Part shown: positions 1 through 8,183 of the stretch, in pieces
How the letters are laid out: every line of letters begins with the position of its first letter
Position numbering within the stretch: the stretch's first letter is position 1
Assembly (NCBI GenBank): GCA_027459775.1
Contig: DAIDHE010000268.1
Coordinates: 1-52,272 of the forward strand
Direction: 5' to 3'
From: Planctomycetales bacterium
GTDB lineage: Bacteria; Planctomycetota; Planctomycetia; Isosphaerales; Isosphaeraceae
Length of the DNA stretch: 52,272 nucleotides
The notes under the pieces: model-generated
What the model saw: the letters and a program-made list of their open reading frames with translations, nothing else
Told to the model about the DNA's origin: nothing
Database searches by the model: none
Position numbers and translations under genes: made by a program

Positions 1-134
1 AGCGGCCCAAGCCCCGCCGCGGCCAGCGTGCCGGGGAAATCGACGGACGCCAGGGCTCGGTCCAGGATTTCCCGTTGCCGGCGGGGCTCGGAAAGCGGGT
101 GACGGCGGTGGATGAGAGACGTGGTCGCCTGCAT
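1..134 (-). CDS. arsS: N-terminus of arsenosugar biosynthesis radical SAM protein ArsS (partial, runs off left edge)
   Basis: Only the first 44 codons are inside the window, read leftward from an ATG at 134. They are identical at protein level to the start of the fragment at 5037-5358, which continues into a recognisable ArsS radical SAM motif, so the assignment rests on that copy. ArsS-type enzymes use a 4Fe-4S cluster and SAM to build arsenosugars from methylated arsenic. This copy may be the intact gene, but its body is outside the window. The single difference from the second copy (position 117, A against T) is synonymous at a serine codon. Confidence 0.6.
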   Translation of the reverse strand, partial: MQATTSLIHRRHPLSEPRRQREILDRALASVDFPGTLAAAGLGP

Positions 135-169
135 GAAACCCCCGATCGCCAGTCTTGGTCTCGATGACG
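1..169. repeat. Direct repeat, copy 1 (arsS 5' end plus 35 bp upstream)
   Basis: Positions 1-169 match 5225-5393 with one mismatch (117 against 5341). The repeat probably extends left beyond the window. It covers the first 44 codons of arsS and 35 bp before the start codon. Beyond position 169 the two flanks are only loosely similar. The two copies bracket about 5.06 kb holding the first peptide/protease cassette, so recombination between them could delete or amplify it. Confidence 0.95.
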
Positions 170-418
170 AAAGTTTCCCCTCGGCTCAGTCGTCCGGGAG
201 CTCCATCTCCTTCAGCCTCTGAACTCTTGGTCTCCAATTCCACGCGGGCGCGTACGGAAGGGCTCGCTGGGTGCGGAAAGTGGTCAGGTCGTCGTTTTTG
301 TGAAAAAAAACAGGGGTCTTGACAAACACGATTGCGGCTTCAATCCTAGAGATCGTAGGGTTGGTGGACGTCCTGGGATGAAATCCTTCAGGATTCAGGG
401 CCATGAGATCCCCTTGCA
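170..418. other. Upstream region of the first cassette
   Basis: No convincing complete gene. On the minus strand a frame ends at 186 with the residues MELPDD, resembling the MEFPNDGVAG ending seen before the second arsS copy (stop near 5396). These may be the C-terminal tails of related genes that preceded arsS. An A-rich run lies near 301-310. ATG codons at 378 and 403 precede the pentamer tract and bear on the start of the lipoprotein gene. Confidence 0.3.
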
Positions 419-450
419 TTGCTTTGCCTTGCCTTGCCTTGCCTTGCCTT
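416..450 (+). repeat. Pentanucleotide tandem repeat (GCCTT) in a signal-peptide coding region
   Basis: Five perfect GCCTT units occupy 426-450, preceded by two one-mismatch units (GCATT at 416 and GCTTT at 421). The tract encodes the hydrophobic part of the lipoprotein signal peptide, because a 5-base unit cycles through the codons Leu, Pro, Cys and Ala in any frame. A change of one unit shifts the frame: adding one would join the ATG at 403 to the downstream gene, and losing one would join the ATG at 378. The present length leaves a TTG at 419 in frame. Confidence 0.9.
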
Positions 451-1480
451 GGGGATATTATCCTCGGGCTGCTCGTCCTCAAGCAAGTCCCGGGCGGACG
501 AGGCGCGATTGGTTGATCGAGCGATCGGAATGGATCCGAAGTACTCGACGACGGATGAGCACGATTTCGGCACGGTACTGGCCCTCGGGCAGTCGCTCGG
601 GCATGAGTTCACGCTTCGGAATCCGGCTGATAGGCCGATCCACTTGTTGAACGGAACGGCGACAACTCCGTGTTGCTCCGCGATTGGCCGGCTTCCCGAA
701 TCCATCGCCCCAGGCGGTGAGATCACTATTCCCGTCGTCCTCAAGGCTGGCTTTCGTTCGGAACGCAAGCGGGTCGGCTTTATGATCGAGACTGACGACC
801 AGGAGCGGCCCGCTTATTCCCTCTTTCTCCGCGCGAACCTGGTTGCGGAGTGGGAGGTCGAGGAGGACGACGGCGCCATGGACTCGGTGCCGCTCGGGCA
901 AGCGGGCTCGAGGACGATTCGGGTCATCGCGCGCCAAGTGGGCGGCAGAGGTCGGAACCTGCCGGAACGCCTATCGACAACGGGGAAAACGGAGGCGCGA
1001 TTCGAGGGGCCGGCCGTCGAGACCAAGGACCAATCCGGTCTCGTCGCCACCAGACGAGGAATTTCGCTCCAATACCCCGCGCTGCGTACGCCGGGTTTGC
1101 AGGTCGACGAATTGCGGTTTTCGTGGTCCGACGGGCGATCCGAGTCCGCGCAGGTGCGCTGGGAGGTTCGCCACGCGTTGTCGGTGCGGCCGAGCGGGCT
1201 CGTCCTGCGATCCTCGGAGACGAATGTCAAGCGTGTGGTCGTGCTCGAGTCGGACGGGAGCCCTTTCCTCGTGACCGCGGCGAAAGGCATCTTGCTCAAG
1301 TCCTCGCCGGTTCTTCCTCGCGAAGCGTCGAGGGTCGTCGAGATTCCGATCGTTCTCGATCTCTCCCGCGCCGAAGTGGGCAAGGCGGTCGACGTCATCT
1401 TCGAGACCAATCATCCGACTCAGAAAACAGCGGTGCTTAGCGTCATGGTTCTGGCCGATTCCCCGGGAGGGGCGCGATGA
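419..1480 (+). CDS. DUF1573-domain lipoprotein
   Basis: Predicted exported lipoprotein of 353 residues. The frame opens at a TTG (419) inside a pentamer repeat, and a lipobox (LSSGC) puts the acylated cysteine near residue 18. Residues about 43-135 match DUF1573: an HDFG motif, a beta-strand pattern with HEFTLRN, and a Cys-Cys where the family usually has CxC. DUF1573 proteins are ASH/MSP-like beta-sandwich proteins common in planctomycetes and Bacteroidetes, with no settled function. The remainder looks like further beta-sandwich sequence. Its last codons overlap the next gene by ATGA, so translation is probably coupled. No good Shine-Dalgarno precedes the TTG, so the true start is uncertain and may vary with repeat number. 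Confidence 0.75.
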   Translation: MLCLALPCLALGILSSGCSSSSKSRADEARLVDRAIGMDPKYSTTDEHDFGTVLALGQSLGHEFTLRNPADRPIHLLNGTATTPCCSAIGRLPESIAPGGEITIPVVLKAGFRSERKRVGFMIETDDQERPAYSLFLRANLVAEWEVEEDDGAMDSVPLGQAGSRTIRVIARQVGGRGRNLPERLSTTGKTEARFEGPAVETKDQSGLVATRRGISLQYPALRTPGLQVDELRFSWSDGRSESAQVRWEVRHALSVRPSGLVLRSSETNVKRVVVLESDGSPFLVTAAKGILLKSSPVLPREASRVVEIPIVLDLSRAEVGKAVDVIFETNHPTQKTAVLSVMVLADSPGGAR

Positions 1481-2478
1481 ATGCTCGACGCGGGTTCACA
1501 TTGATCGAGCTCTTGGCGGTGCTGGGGATCATCTCGATCCTGATCGGGCTGCTGCTGCCCGCGGTCCAAGCGGCCCGCGAAGCCTCGCGCAGGCTGCAAT
1601 GCCAGAACAATTTGCGTCAGCTCGGGCTGGCCGTTCAGGCCTACGTGGGGATACATCAGGCTTTCCCGCCCGCCACGACCAATGGGGCCGTGACGCATTA
1701 CGGGGGATTCTTCTCAATCCATGTCCATCTGCTCCCTTACGTCGAGCGAACGGCGATCTATGATTCCGTGAACTTCGTCCTGGGAACATGGCCTACGACG
1801 GCGCTTTTGTTTTCCGTGAAGGGTATGCCCTTCGAGCAAACCGCCAACGCGGCAGCCGCGACCGCCATGAACCAGCAGATCTCGACATTCCTCTGCCCCT
1901 CGGATGCGGGCCAGTTCGCATCGACTGGCAACAATTATCGGGGAAACGTTGGCGTCGGGCCGGGTTATGGGGTCACGACCGAACTCCCCGACAGTGGCAA
2001 CGGGATCTTCAACGAGGTCGAAATCGTGCGGATTTCCCAGGTTCCCGACGGCCTGTCGCACACGGCGCTGCTGAGCGAGCGGCTGCGAGGCAGCGGGCTC
2101 GCGTCTGGGTTCGATCCGCGCAGGGATCTCTACCAGACGATGGCGCCAATCGTAACCGCCGACGGCGCTCTCAAGGCATGCCGCATTGCCGCACGGCCGG
2201 GCAACACCGTGGGGAGCACCGTCATGGGCTCCATCTGGTTCTGGACCGGTCGAGACAACACGCTCTATACGCACACCCAGAATCCTAACGGTCGCATTCC
2301 CGACTGCGCCAACGGCGGCGCACTCCCTCAGCAAGACATGTCCACCGCCCGGAGCAACCACCCGGGAGGCGTGAACGCCGCGATGTGCGACGGATCGGTG
2401 CGATTCTTCCAGGAAACGATCTCGATCCCGGTCTGGCGTGCGTTCGGTACCCGTAACGGTGGCGAAATCGTCGACTGA
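1477..2478 (+). CDS. DUF1559-family pseudopilin (prepilin-type N-terminal methylation domain)
   Basis: A 333-residue protein that begins with a type IV prepilin-like signal: a short basic leader (MNARR), then GFTLIE at residues 6-11 and a hydrophobic helix ending [15 protein letters not shown]. It should be cleaved after Gly6 and held in the inner membrane by the helix. The C-terminus has the DUF1559 H-X9-G-cargo ending (NHPGGVN, CDGSVRFF, GGEIVD). DUF1559 proteins are heavily expanded in planctomycetes and presumed to be pseudopilins of a type II secretion-like or fibre system. It overlaps the DUF1573 gene by 4 bp and lies 52 bp before the peptide gene, suggesting one transcript. Confidence 0.93.
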   Translation: MNARRGFTLIELLAVLGIISILIGLLLPAVQAAREASRRLQCQNNLRQLGLAVQAYVGIHQAFPPATTNGAVTHYGGFFSIHVHLLPYVERTAIYDSVNFVLGTWPTTALLFSVKGMPFEQTANAAAATAMNQQISTFLCPSDAGQFASTGNNYRGNVGVGPGYGVTTELPDSGNGIFNEVEIVRISQVPDGLSHTALLSERLRGSGLASGFDPRRDLYQTMAPIVTADGALKACRIAARPGNTVGSTVMGSIWFWTGRDNTLYTHTQNPNGRIPDCANGGALPQQDMSTARSNHPGGVNAAMCDGSVRFFQETISIPVWRAFGTRNGGEIVD

Positions 2479-2530
2479 CAAGAATCACAGCTTTTTCTGG
2501 AACATCTCTTTGAGATTGGAGAATCAAGGC

Positions 2531-2974
2531 ATGCGAATCACTTCCAAGCGGGCGTCGGGTTTTCTGGCTTTCGCGGCGACGGCGTCCTGGATGATCTCTG
2601 CCTTGGGCGTCCCTCCGCGGGGAATTCTTGGTGACTCCGCCCTGAGCCGGGTTCGTGGAAACACGATCAACCAGAAAGCATTCGACCTTCTGACGGAATG
2701 CGCCGCGCTCACCTGGAAAGGGCAGAACGTGATCATCGTCTGCACCACTGCTCAGAACGGCCTTCAATGTGTGTCGTGCCAGGACAACGTCCTCCTGCAC
2801 CCTCCCTATGTGCCGGACAGCCACGGTTCGGCGATCCTCCTTGGTAAGATTGGACATGCGGATACTTGTGTGAACATGAACCAATTGATTGGAATTTGCC
2901 AGGGGATCATTTGCGCCGGTAATCCAGGCGAAGTCGCATGCATCGGTCAGCCCACGGCTTATCCCAAGGAATGA
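2531..2974 (+). CDS. Small Cys-rich secreted peptide (locus 1)
   Basis: A 147-residue protein starting at ATG 2531, with GGAG about 12 bases upstream. A basic start and hydrophobic stretch (residues about 9-27) form a Sec-type signal peptide. The mature part has eight cysteines, including a CVSC pair and a cluster near the C-terminus, suggesting disulfides or cross-links outside the cytoplasm. Residues about 32-43 read ILGDSALSRVRG; the ILGD recalls the ILGGD of the second locus peptide, though there is no true double glycine here. I do not recognise the family. Position between a pseudopilin and the LolA-like/C39-like pair suggests it is the substrate or product of the cassette. Confidence 0.75.
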   Translation: MRITSKRASGFLAFAATASWMISALGVPPRGILGDSALSRVRGNTINQKAFDLLTECAALTWKGQNVIIVCTTAQNGLQCVSCQDNVLLHPPYVPDSHGSAILLGKIGHADTCVNMNQLIGICQGIICAGNPGEVACIGQPTAYPKE

Positions 2975-3188
2975 GGCGACGAGCGATCGCTTTTGGTCGG
3001 ACAGAGCCTCTGTGTTCGAGCGTCGAGCGCAATCGAGAGTCGATGGTCGTCGATCTCACCGCGACGGCGGCGAGGCGGGATTGAGACCAGTGCGTGGGCC
3101 TGCGGAGTCCTGTCTCGTCGTCAAGGCGAGATTTCGGGGGGCGTTGGGTTCGTCCGAGGCATGGGGTTCATGCGCGAGGGAGGCAAGA

Positions 3189-4310
3189 ATGGGTAGCGGT
3201 CTCTTGTTGGCACTCGTACTTCTCACCTCCCAGCCGGGCCCAGCCGGGGTGAGCCCCGATCAATACCTGAGGATCGTCCGATCGTCATACGCGGATGTCA
3301 AGAGCCTGTCGTTCGTTTTCGAGGGACGAAAGGAGTTGGTCTTTTCCGAAGCGTCGGCGGAACGGCGGGAATTCAAACGGGGCCAGTTCGACGGCAACTA
3401 CATTTGGAGATCGGACGGCTCGATCCTGAACGACGTTTACGTTCGCTTCAACCGGCAAGACATGCTGCACGTATCGGCGGCGCTCTTTGGCGGCAAAGTC
3501 GTTCGATTAGCGCGGATCCCAGACAATCGATACCCGCCCTCCGTCAAGGAGTTTCCGCCGACGGGCTTCGCCATTGGCAGCGACGAGCCCACCCCTCACC
3601 ATTTGATCTGGTTCTGGTATTACGATATGCTGAAAGATCCCAAGGCGCTCAAATACCAGGATCTGGGTTGGGACGTGGTCGACGGTCGCCGCTGCCTCAA
3701 GGTTGAGCTTGATCTCTCGGTCGTCCCGGAGGGCAGGAATAACTCGCGGTATCGATTCTGGCTCGATCTCGAGCGCGGTGCGCAGCCGCTGCGCGTTGAT
3801 TGGCTGGTCTTTCCACCCAAGGTCTCCTCCACGGTTCATTCGATCGCGCTCGAAAGCTTTCCGATCTCGGCCGAGAAGCAAGTGTGGCTACCGGTGTCGG
3901 CAGTCGAGGATACTTTCGTCGTCGACGGAACGCGTTATTCGGAGACACCGGTCTGGCAAACGACGATTCGGATCGTCAAGAGCAGCGTGGTTCTCAATCG
4001 ATCGATCCCGGATTCGGCTTTCTCGGTCAAGGATCCCAAGCCCGATCCCAGGGGCGCGGGAGGGGTGATGAAACGAACTTTCGACGAGCTCTTCGTCAAA
4101 TCCCCGCCTCCCGAGCGTACCGATCCCAAGAGCATTGAGGATCGCCTGAACAAAGAGCTTGAAGAGGCCGATCGCCAATCCCGGATGATCGAGGCATCCT
4201 CGCCGTCGGGCGAATTCTGGAGCGCCACGCTTCTCTTTCAGCTCGGGTTCTTTACCGTAGGCGTCACGCTCTTCGCATGGACCGTCATCCTCATCCGCAG
4301 GTCGCGATGA
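3189..4310 (+). CDS. LolA/RseB-like exported protein with C-terminal membrane anchor (locus 1)
   Basis: A 373-residue protein starting at ATG 3189 behind a strong GAGGGAGG site. A signal peptide (residues about 1-20) is followed by a beta-rich domain resembling planctomycete outer-membrane-lipoprotein carrier (LolA/RseB-type) proteins, with segments such as VDGRRCLKVELDL and RYRFWLDLERGAQPLRVDW typical of that half-barrel. A hydrophobic span near residues 348-368, followed by arginines, should anchor the C-terminus in the inner membrane. The preceding in-frame stretch from 2889 is not used in this call because the ribosome site and signal peptide define 3189. The stop overlaps the C39-like gene by ATGA. 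The assignment is by pattern and could be a different half-barrel family. Confidence 0.7.
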   Translation: MGSGLLLALVLLTSQPGPAGVSPDQYLRIVRSSYADVKSLSFVFEGRKELVFSEASAERREFKRGQFDGNYIWRSDGSILNDVYVRFNRQDMLHVSAALFGGKVVRLARIPDNRYPPSVKEFPPTGFAIGSDEPTPHHLIWFWYYDMLKDPKALKYQDLGWDVVDGRRCLKVELDLSVVPEGRNNSRYRFWLDLERGAQPLRVDWLVFPPKVSSTVHSIALESFPISAEKQVWLPVSAVEDTFVVDGTRYSETPVWQTTIRIVKSSVVLNRSIPDSAFSVKDPKPDPRGAGGVMKRTFDELFVKSPPPERTDPKSIEDRLNKELEEADRQSRMIEASSPSGEFWSATLLFQLGFFTVGVTLFAWTVILIRRSR

Positions 4311-4963
4311 ACCGAGCCCGCCCCCTCGGCCTATTCTTGCTCTGCCTGTTGGTCTTCAGCACGGTTCGTGCCCAAGTCCATTCCACGCCGTCCGAATCCT
4401 CGAGCACGCGACCCTCGGAACCCCAGGCGCCGCCAAAGCCTCTCTACGACTGCGGTACCATGGCTCTCTACACTCTGCTCCGAATCGAGGGCTTTCCCAC
4501 GGGGCTCAAGCACCTCGAAGCGATCCTCCCTCAGCCCAACCCCGGAGGTCACTCAATGAGGGAGCTTCAAGAAGCCGCCGCGGCCCGCGGCCTGTTGCTC
4601 GAGGGAGTCCTCCTGAGCAAGGAGAAGCGGGCGATCGACCGGTCGATGCTCGTGTTCCTGCGCCAGAATCCCCACGGGCATTTCATGGTCGTTCGACCCG
4701 TGGGTTGGACCGGGAACCTCGTGCAGATCCTCGATCCCAATCGTCCTCCCGACGTGGTCGATTCCTCCGAGCTCCTTGCATCCTCGCAATGGACAGGGCT
4801 GGCGCTTCGACCCGCGCGCGTCAACTGGCCGAGCCGGGCCGGCTGGATCCTCGGAATTTGCTCGGTTGCAGTCGGTCTGGGTGGCTGGCTCAAACATCGG
4901 GGTTCGTCGTGGGGCAGGCGGTGCCCCCGGACCGGTAAAGGCCGAGACGCCGCGCAAGAATAA
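4307..4963 (+). CDS. Exported C39-like cysteine protease with C-terminal membrane anchor (locus 1)
   Basis: A 218-residue protein beginning at ATG 4307, overlapping the previous gene by 4 bp. Residues 1-22 form a signal peptide ending VRA. The core carries a papain/C39-type triad: Cys49 in YDCGTMALY, His125 in HGHFMVV and Asp143 in ILDPN. C39 peptidases cut double-glycine leaders and are usually fused to ABC exporters inside the cell. This one is free-standing, exported, and has a membrane span near residues 179-195 with a basic tail. The oxyanion glutamine expected before the cysteine is not evident. The nearest likely substrate is the peptide at 2531-2974. It could also be a non-proteolytic C39-like binding domain. 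Confidence 0.8.
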   Translation: MNRARPLGLFLLCLLVFSTVRAQVHSTPSESSSTRPSEPQAPPKPLYDCGTMALYTLLRIEGFPTGLKHLEAILPQPNPGGHSMRELQEAAAARGLLLEGVLLSKEKRAIDRSMLVFLRQNPHGHFMVVRPVGWTGNLVQILDPNRPPDVVDSSELLASSQWTGLALRPARVNWPSRAGWILGICSVAVGLGGWLKHRGSSWGRRCPRTGKGRDAAQE

Positions 4964-5036
4964 TCTTTCCAATTCCTGTGGATCGGCGAACCCAGCCAGT
5001 CGCCCGTTGTGCTTCCAGAGACCAACAGGCGGTGTT
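4964..5036. other. Junction between cassette 1 and the truncated arsS copy
   Basis: Short stretch after the protease gene. A minus-strand frame through it (containing NGRLAGFADPQELERLF) looks protein-like and could be the tail of another gene, but it has neither start nor recognisable family here. Homology of the adjacent fragment to ArsS ends close to 5037. Confidence 0.3.
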
Positions 5037-5358
5037 GGGGTGCGCCTCCGGTGACGTCGACGACCGGGATCCGGGCCGCCTTGACCGCGTCCAGGCAGGC
5101 CTCGATTGTGGCGTTCGACATCGATTCGCGACGGTCGGGACCGGCGTCGACGTGGCAGTGCCGGCAGGCCTGGTTGCAAACCTTGCCCAGGTTGATTTGC
5201 AAGACCTCGACGCCCGACGACTCAAGCGGCCCAAGCCCCGCCGCGGCCAGCGTGCCGGGGAAATCGACGGACGCCAGGGCTCGGTCCAGGATTTCCCGTT
5301 GCCGGCGGGGCTCGGAAAGCGGGTGACGGCGGTGGATGAGTGACGTGGTCGCCTGCAT
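5037..5358 (-). pseudogene. arsS: Truncated arsS fragment (radical SAM N-terminal part)
   Basis: Reads leftward from ATG 5358. It contains the ArsS N-terminal region, including the line VLQINLGKVCNQACRHCH with the radical SAM CxxxCxxC cluster motif, then the glycine-rich DVTGGAP motif of the SAM site. Right after GGAP (near 5037) the sequence stops resembling ArsS and passes into unrelated frame. About 107 codons remain of an expected 300 or more, so no active enzyme is possible. The first 134 bp equal the copy at the left window edge apart from one silent change. This looks like a duplication or insertion scar next to the first cassette. Confidence 0.8.
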
Positions 5359-5393
5359 GAAACCCCCGATCGCCAGTCTTGGTCTCGATGACG
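5225..5393. repeat. Direct repeat, copy 2 (arsS 5' end plus 35 bp upstream)
   Basis: Matches 1-169 with one mismatch (5341 T against 117 A). See copy 1. The sharp end of the near-identity 35 bp before the arsS start, with only loosely similar sequence beyond, argues for recombination or gene conversion limited to this patch. Confidence 0.95.
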
Positions 5394-5530
5394 TAGTCTA
5401 CCCGGCCACGCCGTCGTTCGGGAACTCCATGCCCGCCGCCTTGAGCCAAATCAAAATAATCGTACAATAAATGACATGCGACATCATTGATATAATGCGA
5501 ATCAACCCGCCCTCTCTTTCGACAATGCCT

Positions 5531-5675
5531 GGAATCAATGAGTCCTGCCCCCTTTGTGTTTGTGACCCCTTTGTTTTTAGCTGTGATTTTGTCGGAATCA
5601 ATGAGTCCTGACCCCTTTGATTGTCCTGACCCCTTTGATTTTGTCGGAATCAATGAGTCCTGACCCCTTTGATTT
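5531..5675. repeat. Short interspersed repeats with core GGAATCAATGAGTCCTG
   Basis: Three copies of the core begin at 5531, 5594 and 5646; the latter two are followed by ACCCCTTTGATT. A partial copy starts at 5625. On the minus strand they read GGGGTCAGGACTCATTGATT. Similar GGGGTCAGG-type sequences are often seen near REP-associated Y1 (IS200-like) transposase genes, but no transposase was found here. The sequence is clearly AT-richer than the surroundings. Confidence 0.85.
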
Positions 5676-6354
5676 GGTCTGATCCGTGTTCCGACCGTGT
5701 TCGATCCGTGGCTCAAGAATCTGAACCTTCACCGCCCTCGCCCGCGTGCCCATCCTCCTGATCCCGATTCGATCCGTGGCTCTCAATCCCCGATCGGCGC
5801 CCGTGGCGTGGGCAAGAAAATCGGTGGCATCGTTCGAGCTCGGTTTTCGGCGTTATCCTGCTCTCAGTCGGCGAACCTGGAGCTCTCAGGCGCTCAAGAC
5901 GCAGGCAGGTCTCGTGGCTCTCCCGGAGGCGTGAAGTTCATGCGAACCTTCTCCAACTGGTCATCGATCGGCCGAGCCGTGGCCGGGCCGCGCGGCGCGT
6001 TTTGGACGGCGAACGGAGTGACAGGAATCATCCCCAAAAAGCTGCCATGGACTGCCGCATTCCTTCACCCGCCGAGACCCCACGCGCCATCAAAACGATC
6101 AACCCGCCCTTGCAGTTGCGGCAAGGTGTCGACCGTGAACAAGACGCGCGCCCACGGTGGCACGAAACGTGCCGTCGCCGGGCGACCCGGGTCGAACCGC
6201 GGCTGGCTGGTCTTGGCCAGGTTCGTTGCGCGACGGGATCGGGTGAATAATCTCGCGTTTCCGGCGAAACCTTTGGTAAGCTGCCGAACTCGATTCGCCC
6301 CATGGTCGCGGAACGATCGGTCCGCGCTTTCCCAAACGCCGCGAGAGACGCCTG
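5676..6354. other. Intergenic region without a supported gene
   Basis: About 680 bp. Open frames occur on both strands, but they show no family signal or usable start, and the long plus-strand opening is chance GC-rich sequence upstream of the cytochrome gene frame. A short direct repeat CGATCCGTGGCTC occurs near 5702 and 5769. The promoter of the DUF418 gene probably lies in the last part. Confidence 0.5.
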
Positions 6355-7773
6355 ATGTCGATCGAACTCGAGAATCGCGGTCCAGAGACCGCGCCCGCTT
6401 CATTGGTCGATTCCGCCGAGCTTTCACCCGAGGCCCAAGCGAGGCCCGAGGCCGCGCCCGTCGCGGCCAGCGAGCGGCACTTCGCGGTCGACGTCTTGCG
6501 CGGCTGCGCCCTCCTGGGCATCCTGGCGATGAACATCGTCGACTTTGGCTGGCCGGGCGTCGCCTATGGCAACCCGATGGCGGGCGGCGGATTCCAGGGG
6601 ACCGATCGCGTGGTCTGGTTCTTCAATCATCTGGTCTTCGAGGCCAAGATGATGACGCTCTTCTCGATGCTCTTTGGCGCAGGGCTGGTCTTGCTGGATG
6701 CTCGGGCGCAGGCCCGCGGGGCCTCGATCCGCGGCATCTATTACCGCCGCGTGCTCTGGCTGCTCGTGATCGGGCTCGTCCATTCTTACCTGATCTGGGC
6801 GGGCGACATCCTCGTGCTCTACGCCGAGACGGGGCTCATTCTGTACCTGTTCCACGCCAAGTCGCCGCGGACATTGATCATCCTGGGCCTGGTCGCGTCG
6901 CTCTTGATCGTGCCGATCGTGGTCGGATTCGCCTGGTCGCTCGATTACATGAAAGCCGCCTCCGCACGAGTCGAGGTCCAGACCAAGGCCGGCGAAAAGC
7001 CGAGCTGGCTCGATCGGAAGGCCAGCAACGCCTGGAAAAACATGCGCGACGAGTTCGACCCCACGCCCGCGAAAAAGGCCGAGGCCTGGGACAAGGAAAT
7101 GGCGATTTATCGGGGCGGATACTGGGGCATCGTCAAAAACCGGGCCGGCCAGCTCATCTTCGTGCAGACCTTGGCCTTCATCTTCGGCCTGGGCTTCGTC
7201 GCCGCCTCGCGAATGCTCATCGGAATGGCACTCATGAAGCTCGGCGTCTTCTCGGCCGAGCGATCAAAACAGTTTTATCTGTGGATGGTCGCGCTCGGCT
7301 ATGGAATCGGCATGCCGCTCATGGTGTTCGACGCCCTCGAATTGATCAAGCACGAGTTCTCATTCGTTTATGGTCTCCACGGCGGCTTTTTGTACAACCT
7401 CTTCGGCAGTCTGGTGGTGGCGATGGGGCACGTTGGGTTGGTGATGCTCATCGTGAAGGCGGGGCTCATTTCCTGGCTCACCCGGCGCCTGGCCGCGGTG
7501 GGGCGGATGGCGCTTACCAATTACCTGACACACTCGATCGTGTGCACGACGCTCTTCTATGGGTATGGCTTCGCACTTTTCGGCACGATGAACCGGACGG
7601 CGCTCTTCGGCGTCGTGGTCGTGATCTGGACCGTTCAGCTCATCGTGAGCCCCATCTGGCTCAAGTATTTCCGGTTCGGCCCGGCGGAGTGGGTCTGGCG
7701 CTCGCTGACTTACTGGCGGCCGCAGCCCATGCGGGTCGCCCCGGCCGGCGATCTTCCGGCGACCGCGGCCTGA
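6355..7773 (+). CDS. DUF418/YeiB-family integral membrane protein
   Basis: A 472-residue polytopic inner-membrane protein. After a 40-residue hydrophilic N-terminus it shows the family opening FAVDVLRGCALLGILAMNI and many hydrophobic helices. The C-terminal DUF418 domain is recognisable from AAVGRMALTNYLTHSIV and from WLKYFRFGPAEWVWRSLTYW. Members are widespread but their role is not settled; a transport or cell-envelope role is usually proposed. The start at ATG 6355 follows GAGAGACG. It lies 410 bp before the cytochrome operon and is probably a separate unit. Confidence 0.92.
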   Translation: MSIELENRGPETAPASLVDSAELSPEAQARPEAAPVAASERHFAVDVLRGCALLGILAMNIVDFGWPGVAYGNPMAGGGFQGTDRVVWFFNHLVFEAKMMTLFSMLFGAGLVLLDARAQARGASIRGIYYRRVLWLLVIGLVHSYLIWAGDILVLYAETGLILYLFHAKSPRTLIILGLVASLLIVPIVVGFAWSLDYMKAASARVEVQTKAGEKPSWLDRKASNAWKNMRDEFDPTPAKKAEAWDKEMAIYRGGYWGIVKNRAGQLIFVQTLAFIFGLGFVAASRMLIGMALMKLGVFSAERSKQFYLWMVALGYGIGMPLMVFDALELIKHEFSFVYGLHGGFLYNLFGSLVVAMGHVGLVMLIVKAGLISWLTRRLAAVGRMALTNYLTHSIVCTTLFYGYGFALFGTMNRTALFGVVVVIWTVQLIVSPIWLKYFRFGPAEWVWRSLTYWRPQPMRVAPAGDLPATAA

Positions 7774-8183
7774 ACCCGGCGACGGCCACGCCGGCAATCA
7801 TTGCCCTGTTCGCCCACCCCGGTCGCTCTCACGAGTGCCCGGAGGCTGGAAATTTGCTCAACATCGGTTTCCAAACCCTTGATGCGCTCGGTATAGTGGA
7901 AATGGCAGGCAGGCCGACCGGGGCGCAGTGGCGGCTCGATCGGCGTTTGTTCACACCCCCAGGACCACGGGCGCGAGCATGGTCCTCATGGATTTGTTTG
8001 ACCCTCCGACATGATCAGGCGCTCCCGTCCGTGCGAGAGGCGGGGCCGCCGGGCGCACGCTCAGGGAAAACGTCCGCGAATCGGGCTGGAAACCGGATCC
8101 CCGGGGAATCCCGAGGGCTTCGGCTTTCACCCGTCTCTGATCGGTCGGGCGACCGACCGATTGCAAAACAAGCGGGGAGAGAC
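7774..8183. other. Intergenic region upstream of the cytochrome operon
   Basis: 410 bp with no supported gene. It should hold the promoter of the 8184-15236 operon. A GGGGAGAG ribosome site lies just before 8184. No clear promoter boxes or operator were recognised. Confidence 0.5.

Noticed and set aside
2889..3188. In-frame N-terminal extension of the locus 1 LolA-like protein
   Set aside because: It overlaps the end of the peptide gene and has no signal; ATG 3189 has a strong ribosome site followed by a signal peptide.
5531..5675. CRISPR-like array
   Set aside because: Repeat spacing is irregular (63 and 52 bp), the repeats are not palindromic, and no cas gene is present.
5697..8183. Long open frame upstream of and continuous with the cytochrome gene
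   Set aside because: It lacks domain signal, overlaps the well-supported DUF418 gene in another frame, and a ribosome site plus signal peptide place the start at 8184.
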